Of a DNA stretch of 64,000 nucleotides, positions 1 to 12,000 are shown one piece after another. Below the pieces are notes generated by a model that saw nothing but the letters and a program-made list of their open reading frames with translations, had not been told where the DNA came from and ran no database searches. This DNA is from Lepeophtheirus salmonis (taxonomy: Eukaryota > Arthropoda > Copepoda > Siphonostomatoida > Caligidae), in assembly GCF_016086655.4 (NCBI RefSeq), contig NC_052136.2, positions 53,932,492-53,996,491 of the forward strand. The letters are read 5' to 3'. A program made the translations under genes and the position numbers. Position 1 is the stretch's first letter. Every line of letters starts with the position of its first letter.

Positions 1-23
1 TTTTTTCTTTTTACTAGAAGTTT

Positions 24-85
24 TTTTCGTCATTCGGCAAATTATGCAGCAGAGCAAAAAATTTAATATTTCAAGTTCTTTTTAA
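24..85. repeat. fragment of an A/T-rich interspersed repeat
   Basis: The stretch with CATTCGGCAAATTATG followed by GCAGAGCAAAAAATTTAATA closely matches a stretch near 16128-16172, which belongs to the short-TIR family described at 16035-16620. The copy seems to be cut off by the window edge or by the neighbouring Tc1-like relic. Confidence 0.4.
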
Positions 86-92
86 CAAAACT

Positions 93-650
93 TTGAAACA
101 CGACTTTTTTGAACATGTTTACTCAAAATGGCCGCCATCAGCAGCAATTACAGCCTCTATATGGCGGCGGAAAGCCTTGCAGGAGTTGATGATGAACTTC
201 TCGGACAAGTTGTTCCACTTCTTCACAATGGTGGCCTTCATGAAGACCCCGTACGTGGGAGATGTCCGGTTAGTCTCCCTCTCCAAAGTGCCACACACAA
301 CAAAGTCCAACGGGTTCAAATCCGGGGATGATGATGGCCACATGTAATTGCACCAAAAATCAGCCATGTTGTCGGCCCAGAACTTCTGGCATTTGGCCGA
401 TGTTTGTGAAGGTGCATCATCTTGAGCCCACACATAGTTGTTCTCGGGTGGGCTTGAACCATGGCAGTATGGTGAACTTCAGCACCTTGTAGTAGACCTC
501 CTGGACAATTTTCTCCCCAGCCTTAAAAAAGAAGGGAGGCATCTTCTTGCCGTCGGACTCTACGACCCCCAGGACCATTGTTTGGGCCGGATGTTTTGTA
601 AGAAACACCCCTTGACCTCCTCTGGGGATCCCTCAAGCCAATGAGACACC
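93..650 (-). pseudogene. Tc1/mariner transposase relic (C-terminal two thirds)
   Basis: Read on the minus strand, two blocks in different frames resemble the catalytic part of a Tc1/mariner DDE transposase. The first (about 608-440) contains VLGVVESDGKKMPPFFFK; the second (433-119) contains WAQDDAPSQTSAKCQKF, then SPDLNPLDF and LERETNRTS. The D of QDDAP and the D of SPDLNPLDF fit the second and third catalytic acidic residues. The frame changes near 417-440, and the N-terminal DNA-binding part and first catalytic Asp are absent, so the copy is dead. The sequence type is typical of transposons abundant in caligid copepods, which is known from the family and not proven here. Confidence 0.8.
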
Positions 651-660
651 GGTTCGAATG

Positions 661-3600
661 AAAGAAGTGTTAATCACTTAATTCTCCCGTTACTTATGTA
701 TTGACGAAAAATCATAGAAAAATATGAGGCAAGAAGGGGGATTTCTTCTTTGATATGATCCAGGATGTGTCAGAAGAACAGCGGTTGGCTGTGGCTGGAT
801 AAATCACTGAGAGTATTCGAGGAGGTAGTCAAAGGTTGAGTCGTTGGAGAGTGCAAGGAAAACTGTAAAGCTCAGTACAGTTAGAGTCATCTGAAATTCC
901 AGGAACGTTGTCGTCTAGTATTAAACCTTCTATGTTGTCCAAAGAGAACTAAACAGGCGTAATTACGTAGTTACCTAAAGGACTCAAATCCTCAAAGTTG
1001 TATATCTAGGACCATATACTTGCAATGAATCAAGCGAAGTTATGAGAACCATGACAAGCGACTTACAGGCTCTTTGAACGAATTTTTATATATTTTTAGT
1101 ATGATACAATTATATTTTAATATGTAACTACATTTGCAATAAATAATAACGATCTTCAGTTATATTTAACAAGGAAATGAATATTACCACTCTATGTATT
1201 CATTAATTTCAATTTAGAAACTACATTAACTTACAAAAACAAATATTAATGTAAATTCCTTTGTCAATGGTTAATTCCATCAATAAATTTATTTATTGAA
1301 TTAATGTAAATAAATAGTTTATGATGATAGAAACGGCTCTAAAAAAATTATTTGACAATCATGTTATTATCTAATTTCGTTAATTTAGGTACGTATAGTT
1401 ATATCCAACCCTATGGGAAGGCTTCAGGCCCTCAAAGATTTCAGCTGCCTTATATTAATCTTAACTGTATTTTATTTTAAAAGTTTGACATTTGTAAAAC
1501 TGTTTTGTCTACTTAACTCTAGGTGTACCTTTCAATTACAGAACAATACAATCTTTTTTTGGTGACCTTAAATACACTAATAATTTTCAAAGGCCCTTGA
1601 AATGTTTTTTATGAATAAAATATATATCATAAAATTAGTGATTTCGATCGTTATTTTCTGTTTATGTATGTTAAAAAAATCAAAAAAGTTGCTGAAGAGG
1701 ATTTCATAAAAGCTACATTTATCAATTTTTGATAAAATAGATATTTTGAATTGGTCAATGTCTTGTCATACACTTTCTTCTAGGCAATACAATTCTAATA
1801 AAATAATTTTTTTTAATGCCTAGTACAAAAGATAATCAAGCAATATAAACAACAATGATTAATTTATAAAATGAATCTTGTATTGTTTCCTAAAATCGAA
1901 TAAATGCAATTATTTTATAAGATGTTCCTTCTTCAACCATAATGAAGATACATACTAAGACTAACTTGCTATTCCTCTTTTCCCTTTTTTAATTCGTATT
2001 TAATTTACGTTCTCTCTTTTTCCGCTTGTTCAATATTATTTTTTTAAATTTTTTTTGGGCATTTCCGAATCAACAACCTATACCTTAATAAAATTGAAAC
2101 ACGGGAATTGATCTTGTTCTATGAAAAAAATCAACCTACTAGCAAAAAAACAAACTTGCTGTCCAGAACCCAGTAATTTGGTTTGACCAGAATGAAACAA
2201 AGTCCTACGTGCGTAACTTAGAATTATTAACAACTTTTATTTTATGTTTAACCTCTGTATTTGTCTCCGTTTTTGAAATAAATGTGTTTTTATCAATGTT
2301 TTTCTAAGGGAAACGAACATCTGAAACAGTCTTAAATTATTTTAATACTATATAGGATAGGATACTAACACAAGCCATAATAATCTATGAGGAGTTTAAT
2401 TTTTTTGATGGGACTCTCATTTTGTACATTTTTATGTATTACTCTACCTAAATAAAATTTCAATGTTTTATATAGTATTATGTATATTTGTATAATTTAA
2501 CAGTGCACAATTAAACTATATATCACAGAAAATATATGTATATCAATTATAATTAAAATAAGATTTGTATTATATAATAAGTATTTGTAGAAAAAAAAAA
2601 CTAGTTTATATAGCTTGTATTTATTCTAGAAATCAATAAGTATAATTTTGGCTACTGCACATTTATTGTATATGAGCCATCATATCCATACTGAACTCTT
2701 ATTACAGCATTCATTATAATAATTTAGTAATACTTATAATTGAAGAACACATGCAATTTTGCGTTGAACTATTTAAATATAGATAATAAAGAAAAAGTTA
2801 TCGATAAATATATATAATATATATTCATAGAAGTATTAGTATCCATAACAAATTTTATACATTCCTTTTTGTTATGCATAATGTAAAGTGATTAACAATC
2901 TTGGCTAATGGATGTACACATATTATTTGTAATTAAATTATTGTATCTGTTAATGTTGAAATATCATTCGATTTTCCTATGAAAACACACAAATATATGT
3001 ATTCTCTCATTTTAAAAAGTAAACAAAAAACCAATCAATCCAACTCGAAATTGACGTATTGTAAAAAGAAGCTATTGATGAAGAAGAACAAAGAGAGAAG
3101 ATTGAGAGCGAAAGTAACATTCATTTCTTTGTATGTAGGTAAGTATGAATTTAAAACATTTTTTGTCAAAGCACCGTTTCAATTTCCGAAATCTCTGTTG
3201 ACCTATATACAAATAGTAAAAATATGATTAAAGTTGATTTTTATATTTTGTGCACAAGTTGTAATTTGTATAATTTACCATTTCTACGTTTTATTACGTT
3301 TTATTTGATAACAGCACTTGCCAATTCAAATTTTAAAACATTGATACTTGAGTTTTGGAATACTTGATTAGAGCAGTTTGACAATTTTTGTGCTTAAAAA
3401 CTCCATTGAGCTATTTCAAATATATAATCAATTGAACAAAGAAATGTTGATTTCTCTACTTACGACCTTTCAGTGTTGGAAATGTACTGCCTAGTCGAAA
3501 AAATTCCAAAAACACGTCTTGTTTAATGAATTTAAAATCTAATTTAGAAATGTTTTATGAATAAAATCATTCATTTTCTTTTAAATATAATTAATAAATA

Positions 3601-5269
3601 AATTTTAATTAATTATTTTTTACTTTCTGATGAAAAAAAAAAAAAAAAAGTTATTTTATATTTATCGATTTTTAGAAAAAAATAATTGTTCTTAGAAATA
3701 AACACTGAACATAATTTCGAACAATCAAAATATTCTGACTAAGCATAAAACTTGCGGACGTAATAGGGTTAGTTACCAATTATAATTTGAATTTTGATAT
3801 TTTATAACAATTTAGTTATTATGTATTTAGAGTTAATACTATGGGCATTTGAACTTCATAGTGTACCACATAACACCTATAAATAAATTATTATTATTAA
3901 AAAAAGAAAAAAATATGTCAAAAATTCACATATTGAAAATTCATGAAATATTCAATTATTACATTATACTAATTACAAGTATTCTAAATTTTTCATTCAG
4001 AGTTGTTCATCTAATTTTTGGTAAAAACTTGTACAAATTTGCAACTTGTACACGACTATTGTTTGCTATAATATTATATACAGTGGTACCAACCATAGCA
4101 TTACAAAACTAACAAATGATACTTTTTAAAGAATGAAGGAAAATATATACTTAAATACAAATTTTACCATTGATTTTCATAACTGAAGTAAATACAGATA
4201 TTTGCAAAAAAAAACAAAAACATCTTGAAAATCAACTTTAGTGGAAGACGAATTCAATATTTATGAAAAAAGCTTTACTTTATTCAAATGAAATTTTGAA
4301 TCGATCTTGTCATCAATATCTTAGGTTAAAAATGTGTTATGATTAATTTATTTAATGGAAAGTAAAAATATTTGTCAATATTTCTCCACTGAACAGTTTT
4401 CTGTTTTAGTAGGAGTGGGTTGTATCAGGCAAAGTTTTATTTTAAACTAGGCTATTTTTTAGCCTCCAAATAATTTATCTAGAAATAATATGACAAAAAA
4501 ATGGGGTTGGCCTCATAGACAAAGTGATCCAATCCCCTTTATGCGATTGCGTCCTATTTTTTTACCCGCGATACAGTATTATCTATATCTTAGCTGATAT
4601 AATGGGTAAATACTCACTCAATCTAAAAATTTTATCCGATAGATCTTTAGAGGTAAAGTGCTTTAAGACACTATTTGGAATGCTTCATTTTTTTTAAATC
4701 TTCCTTTAATTGGTTAGATGGAGTTGCACTGATTAAGTATAAGTAAACATTATAGTATTACAATTACTCCATCTCACTAAGGGATCTTCTCTAAAGTCCA
4801 TATCAATGAAGTCTCTAGTATCGACCGTACGCAAACTTATGCACATTGAGTTCAAGAGAATAATTTCTCCCGAGCACGTTGTCTATTGAGCCACGTTGTT
4901 CCATTGCTTAAATTCGATTTTAGTACAAAAACCTGGCAAAAACTATCAATTATAGCTGCTGTTCTCATTATTTAGCAAAATAATCGGATAATCTTTTTTT
5001 TTTCTGGAATCGGGATCGCATGGGGAAAATTATGTTTAATTTTCGATTTCGATTCTTAATTATTATTATTTATTTACTATTTAATACTTTTTTAAGTAAT
5101 GAAAAAAAAAAAAAAAAAAAAATAGGATCTCCCCAAATTAAGGGATTTTTGCTTTTCACTAGAAAATTTAATTTAATTTTTCAATTTAGAAAAAAAAAGT
5201 TATGTTTTTGTAACAGCTGGGGATTCAAAAAAATTTCATTTTTTGTTAACATCTGTTGATTTTTTTTAA
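661..5269. other. A+T-rich downstream flank without a recognised gene
   Basis: About 4.6 kb with no reading frame that looks conserved; the longest open frames are low-complexity Lys/Ile/Asn/Phe-rich peptides. A pure A run lies near 3634 and another near 5102. A stretch at about 1921-1995 matches the complement of about 27425-27520, so at least part of this flank is dispersed repeat. Nothing suggests a second host gene. Confidence 0.6.
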
Positions 5270-5560
5270 AATTTGGTTTGAAAGATTAGCATAGGTTTTG
5301 GAAATTTTTTTCCAAAAAATTTAATTTCTCAAAATACTTTTATTTTTTGTATTTTTTTTCTAAAAAATTCCAAAAACCAAGCCCTCCCCCCCCCCAAATA
5401 TAATCATGCGGACCCCCCTAATATCAAAACTGTATTTTTTAACTATTACTTAAAATATTAAAGAATCAGAATTTGCATTGTGAATTTTTACAAGAATCGC
5501 ATCGAATCGGCATCGGGATTTTTTTTTTTGGAATCGTCCCATTACTATATAATATGACTA
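5270..5560. repeat. degenerate copy of the poly-A/T short-TIR repeat family
   Basis: Runs of T and A alternating with FRAGMENTS like 'aaattttttt' and a C-rich block (about 5383-5420, followed by 'atgcggaccccc') resemble the better copies at 10299-10713 and 40610-41035. The terminal GCGTCCGCA motif is only partly preserved here. The block lies just downstream of the receptor stop codon and could be part of its 3' UTR. An AATAAA on the minus strand at 5344-5339, about 326 bases past the stop, is a possible poly(A) signal, but such hexamers are frequent by chance in this base composition. Confidence 0.35.
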
Positions 5561-5669
5561 GATAAGCTATTTAGAAGCAAAAAAACTGAAACTTAATTAT
5601 AATCTACAAATCTATAAAATTGCGCTTTATACAACCCACTTCTAGTTTTAGTACGACATGTGCTAAAAT

Positions 5670-6084
5670 TTACTTCATTTTGCACCGTGTAGGTTTTTTC
5701 TGGTTAGTTCCACCACTGTTCTTTGAATTTCGAGGAGACGCAACTTTTTCGCAAACGTATCTACGCTCTTGGATTAATTTTTTATTGTTGTTGTTGTTAC
5801 ATTCGTTGGTGGTGGATACGTCGTGAAGACTATCCGCGTTCCTTAATTTACTTGTTGTCCTATGGGGAGGAATGGGAGGTGGAGGGGAGAGATAAACTAC
5901 TTCATCTTTATCCTTTGTCTTTTGTTTTGGCTTTTGTGGCAATGAAAATAAATGATCAGCTCTACATTGTGGGATAACACTTGATGGAAGAGTTGTACTA
6001 TTATACTCGGGTAGTACATCGAGTTTATGCGAAGACAATGTCCCTTGGGATGTTGATGAATTCATTTTTGATCTCATTAATTCA
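5670..6084 (-). CDS. Nmdar2: Nmdar2 last coding exon (cytoplasmic tail)
   Basis: The acceptor is TTATTATAG at 6086-6085; the first base completes the split Asp codon from the previous exon, and the frame stays open to TAA at 5672-5670 (residues 930-1067). The peptide is low complexity: Ser/Thr-rich, a Lys-rich KQKTKDKDE stretch, a proline run SPPPPIPPH (possible SH3-type ligand, inference) and a NNNNNKK tract encoded by a short trinucleotide run. It has no clear relation to vertebrate GluN2 tails and no terminal PDZ-binding motif. Confidence 0.85.
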
Positions 6085-9000
6085 CTATAATAAATGGTAA
6101 AAAGAGTTTGAAAAAATATATTTTAAGAAATTGGATTAAGTTAAATAAGTATTTATAAACAAAAGTACTTACTCATTGGATCGGCATTTTTGCATTAGTA
6201 CTTGGTTCTGGACTACTTTGAACTTATTGGAATCTGAAGGAGTATTAACAGGAAGAACTGATTTTAGCCACCTTGGAATCTTTTCTGTGAAAATTGAGCC
6301 ATTTCGGGATCTAAAAAATGAATTATTAGTACAACATATTAACAAAAATTGATAAAAAAAGTTTTTAACAATAATTATATCTTCATTGTATTTCGCAACC
6401 TTTACTCTAAAAAGGGAAAGGAAAAAGACTCCATATTAAATCATTTCTCCCAGTTATATATATATATATATTTTTTTTATAGGAGTAGATAGATTTTGCA
6501 GTTTAGGAAGAGCTAATTATAGTGATTAAGCTAGGTCAACGTTCTTAGCAAAATAAGGGGCACTTGTACTCACTGACAAAAAATACATAGTATATTGTTA
6601 TAGGAAGATAATTTTTCAATTTATCAAATTTTTTATTTAGTACGCTATTGTTCATACTTTTTAAGGTATCGTGTGCCATCATCCAGGAGAGACAAGGGTT
6701 GTATCCCTCGCTGTCTAAGCTCTTTTTCTAGACGACGAAGTTTTAATCGAGATTGATCTAAATCATGACGAACTCTCATCAAATTACTATCACATATTGG
6801 ATCTTTACATCGATGCATTTTCATAAGTTGACTTGCCTCGTAGACAGTACCACGAAACGTTAAAGTCTTACCCATGCTCTATAAAAATTAAATAATAATA
6901 TTAAACTGCAAAGTTAATTTTTTTTTTATAATTCATGAATTAATTGTTTCATAATACACAATAAGTTCATACAATTGGGTATATAACAAATTTACCTGGC
7001 TAATTAATGCACAGCAACCAGCTCTGTCTGTTTTAACTACTCTTCCTCTGAGGTAATTAATGTACACATGCTCAAGCCCCATCAGACCAGCAGCTAGTGC
7101 AATTCCACAAAGTAAGAGCAAGAACGCAGATAGAAATTGTTCTGGAGCAAGAGGTTCACTAGCCTTTTTTTCTTCCTTTTTTGGGTTGCATGTACCTGTC
7201 AACCAAAAACGTCTTAAACGCTCCAAGTCACCTAGAGACATGAATATTGATACAAATAAAATTATAGAGCTCCATAATTAATTTACCATTTTCTGAATAT
7301 TCGATGATTTTTCGATTAAAGGACTGAAAATGTTTCGAGTTTCTTGGAAAGGCTGCTGCATATCCAGTCATAGCATACCAAGACCCAACTGTTAGTAGTT
7401 TACAATCTTCGTCTTGAGCTACGAGATATTCCAGCACTGTACCGTCATATACAAATGCATCCAAATCTCTGAAATATAAATAGTTGATTAATTAAATGGA
7501 GGTCTAGGTATTTTAAAAATAATTTTTACCCTCTCTTAACAGCAGATACCCCGTCAATCACATTAGGCTTATTATAAGGTTTCATATGCTCGTACATTTC
7601 AGGAAAATGTTTCTTCAAAGCTTGCTCTGTGTAAGTGTGTGGAACAGTACCAAACTTTATTGGAGGCTTAACACTCATGGGATTTGACAACTATACATAT
7701 CATTATTAATTAAATAGTAGTTAAAGAAAAATAAGGGAACAAATGAATCATCACTTACTCGTGTGTCATCTAGCCCCGAAAAAGTATCCCAATCCTCCCT
7801 TGTGATCATAAAAGTTGCCAGGGAAGCAGTATATATGGCGAGAAATACGACAGCAAATAAAGCAAAAACTGAAGCCATAAATCGAGCAGTAAACGCTCTT
7901 GGACAGTCCATATTCACTGGTGCTTGAAAGAGTAAAGCCCAAACCAGCCAGTAGGTTCGGAAAAGGGAAAACTTGTGGTCTGGAGCTGGGCTTGTTTTCA
8001 TGTCATAGCCGGCAGGACTTAGCCATTCAAAAAAGAATATTGTTAAGGCAGATATTTGAACTGCAGCAAATATCACTAGAACCCAAGATGCAGCATCAAA
8101 TGGCTCTGAAATATTTCAAATAAGAATTACTTTCATTACTTATAATTTATATTTAGCGTAAAATATCATGCTGACATTTTAATAGCTAGTAAATATAATA
8201 TTAAAAGGACCTAAAAAAGCTGTCGGAGAAATTATTCCAGTTCTTTTAGCGACTAGAATAGTTGTTCCAGATTCTAAGAAGGGAGCTGAAAAGTCAATAA
8301 CGGACTCTCTTTCCCCATTGACTTTAAGAGATGTAAGTACCATATCAAATTTCTTTTCCACAAGCGAAGACATTAGGCCATTCCATTTACCATTCTTTAA
8401 GAGATAGATAAGAACCATTATATTTTTTGGCATATATTAATAATCATATTTTGTATAATTATAAATTATTTCAGAGGAAAACTGTATCTGGTTTATTTAA
8501 GATGGATACAATACGAAAAAGGAAGAACGAAAATATATACATCTTATACAAACTATAACAATAATTAGTAGATTTATTTCCTTCTTCAAGGTTAATCATT
8601 AATTATCTAAGAAGTCACGTTGACAGACATAGAAAATAGTTATTAATCACATCAAGTTGTAGGTATATTGAATATAACATTTGCTACTGACCAACTTAGC
8701 TTTTTCAAAGGCCCCAATGGTGGGTTTACTAAATTGCTTAAGCATGCAAAAAATTTCCGTTTTTTTTAATATTTTTGTACACTTCAATTGATAGAAAATT
8801 TGGATAAATTTTAAAGTTACCACGTATGGATTATAATATTAGTAAAAAAGAAGAAGATATGTCTCTGCAATAGAGGTGGATTATGTATATGCTTCAGCCA
8901 GAAAAACTGTGGCCGAACCTTTCAGCCCGACAGTTATTTCTAATGTAAAAAAATTCCTTTACAACTAATCGATAACGTCATTTTTGATTCGACACCCTAA

Positions 9001-12000
9001 CAAAAATAAGCTGAAGTAGACGTTATTGATTATTTTTAAGTGTGACACTTTTGTAGATCGTATTTTTATGATTTATTTCGTACCGACATACCTGAAACAC
9101 CTAAAATGAAATTGAAAACATGGGCATCAAAAGTCATACACCCATTTAAATAAGTTCAAAATTAAAGCCTTTTTCGGGATTTGATTGTACAGAGATATCT
9201 GCAGGGTGAAAAGGCTGTAGCCCCCCAAATGAAGATTTTTTTTTTGTTTTGTACTAGAAAAAAAAATCCAGTGGAAGCCCCTTTTGTGTGATATTTGACT
9301 TCCACATTTCGATGCTTGAAATATATTTAGCTCTCACGAGTATATCATGGAATTCTTTTATTCGATAGATTATCATATTTTGTCCCGAAACCTCGCAAGC
9401 TGGCCCGAAATCCGATACTTAGTACCCAACTAAATGATAAAATTTTGAATCCAAATGTCTTGATTTTCTTAGAAGAACCATGCCAAAATAGTATGTAAAT
9501 TTCAAATCATAAACATACATTTCTCTCCTGTATAAACCCGTTTTCTGTTTGGTGAATCAAAATAAACCGACTTTGGCGAAGTTTGAGGTATTCCATGTCA
9601 TTTTTGAGGTAGTACATGGCATTTTAATTTGAAATAATTGGATTTTAAGGTCGAAACTGACCATTTTATAGCCTTTTGACAAGCCAATAATAAAAAGTAC
9701 ATTTTTTTACTCATAACATCCTATTTGGGACAAGAGGACTTATTATTAACAGTTTTGACACAAAAATCCCATATCTTTAATATTAAACTTCCCAGAGAGC
9801 CCTCAAACTTTCCCAAAGGCAGTTTTTATTCTACATAGTAGTAGAGGGAATATGAGATAATATGAGAACCCAAATATAATTTGATTTATATAAAGTTACA
9901 TTTATGATACTCTAAGTATTTAATTTTTTTTTATTTTTCATTTCGACAAATAAAATATACTTTTCACATATTTGCTTTTAATGAATGCGTTTTATAAGAA
10001 AAAAAAATTGATTTATTACTAAGTGGTTCCTTATTTTCTATATATTTATTTAAGACGTTAATTTTCTTGACTATTGAGTTAGTGATGAATATTTTGGAAC
10101 GTTTTGTAGGAGGTACAGGAGTAAGAAAGAAATACTCTATAGATACATGAAACGGGCACTCAGCCCCGCCACCTATTTTGGACTAACAAAAGGATATTTG
10201 TATTCTTAAATTTCTCTCAGTAATATCATAGAGATGGCACAGAAATTTCGATGGACAGTTAGGCATAGTAAAAGAGTAGTAGATTAAAATCTACAGGCCA
10301 GAGGCGTCCGCAAGATTATAAATATATATATATAATTTTTTTAGGGAGGGGGCTGGGTTTTTGGAATTGTTTAGAATTTTTTTTCAGAAATCCATAGCAA
10401 TTCTCAAAAAAAATCATTTGTTTGGAAACAAATTTGAAAATTGACAGTAATTAATATTTTGAAAAAAAATTAAATTTCAATCAAAGTTTTTGAAAAAAAA
10501 AAAAAAATCCTATATAAAAATTTTTGGAGAAAAATTTCGGAAATCCAAAGCTTTTCATGAAATATAAATTTTTAGGTGAAAATTTGTAAATTTGAATTTT
10601 TTCGAAAAAAAATTCAAATTCAATTTCAAATATTAAATTTTCTTGTTAAAAACAAAAATTAGTTGATTTGGGAGTGTTACAGCCCCTCCAGCTTACTCCT
10701 TGCGGACGCCCTGCAATTTACAGCAATGCTCATAAGCCATGGCAAAGGATAGAAACAAATCTTAGTATTACCTTTGGATACGAAATCCACAACTTAAGAA
10801 TTTTATATAAGATACGAGCTGGTTGAGAGTTGACGACGGAATGTGAGAGACACTTCAAGCTTAGTTTTTTTAGTTATTTCTTTTCGGATAAATTGATTTG
10901 ACTTACGCGCTCCATCCACGAACGAATTAAACTCGTATATCAAGGAAATAAGTTAACTAAGTTAAAAACGGAGCATAAGTATTACATAACTTATTAGTTT
11001 GTATATTAACAAAAAGACTATTTTATGATATAGCCATGACGTATCAATTAAGACAAGGGCATTGACAGCTAACAAACAAAAAACATCCAGTGTTTTTGTG
11101 TTAGCGAGGTAATGCCATACCCTCTCCCTCCCTTGTCACAGCCGCTTGTAGCTGAAAAAACGGTAATCTGTAGTAATCTATTTCAGAATGAATTAATTTG
11201 ATTATTTGACATTGGTTTACCTTAAACTTGGCGGAGCCCAACTAGCAGTGTTGGACTTCGGTTTAGAATTACTAGACCGGTCTGTCACCCTTGATGATTT
11301 TTGTTACACCAAACTAGTTCAGAATTTCAGAAAAGTCATGTTTAGACAGGTCTTAGAGAAAAAATTGATCTAGACCGGGTTAAAGGAAAAAAATCGGTCT
11401 TATTTAATATTATTTAGATTAGCAAAACCAATTATAAGGGGGCATCCTGCAGGGTCTAGCTAATGGAGCCTGGCTAGTTATACTCTAATAAAAAAATTTA
11501 CGAGTTCAAAAAAGAGAATGAGTGTCCGTGTTTAAAGTATTCCTTAGAATACGAATGAAAATACTGGACTTATCTCATTAGTAGATAAATTTTAGTCAAA
11601 AAGTAGACAAACAAAAAAAGTTATTTTATTTCTTAAGTTGGTATCTCCTTTACCAAGTGTCCGTTTTTATTATCCTTCACTTTTAATTCCAAAAACTAAT
11701 AATTGATATATTATAACGGACATGAACTGAAATTATAAGAAATCAAAGATTAATTAGAAATATGCCATTGGATGACGGGGACATTTATTATAAAGTCTTT
11801 ATATTCACTCAGAGGGGATATATTATCAGAAATGGAAATTGTGTAATAGTGCAAGGAGAAGAGAGGAGTGAGACATAATATGGTGTCACTGATGTAAGAC
11901 CATTTTTAATCTCAACTGCCTGTTCTATGATTTGATTTTTTTTGGGGAGAAAATTACTGCTATAAAGAAGAGAAACTTCTAAATTTAAATAGCTTTAGTA

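Noticed and set aside
5620..5977. Plus-strand open frames of 68 and 84 codons
   Set aside because: They lie opposite the last Nmdar2 exon and are its antisense shadow.
7060..7281. Plus-strand frame of 73 codons
   Set aside because: Antisense of the M4 exon; no motif of its own.
7899..8123. Plus-strand frame of 74 codons
   Set aside because: Antisense of the exon coding M1 and the pore loop.
8179..8210. Extension of the S1 exon past TAFL through the donor
   Set aside because: The read-through peptide leaves the family after PF and meets a stop; splicing at 8211 restores FLEPF in frame with the next exon.
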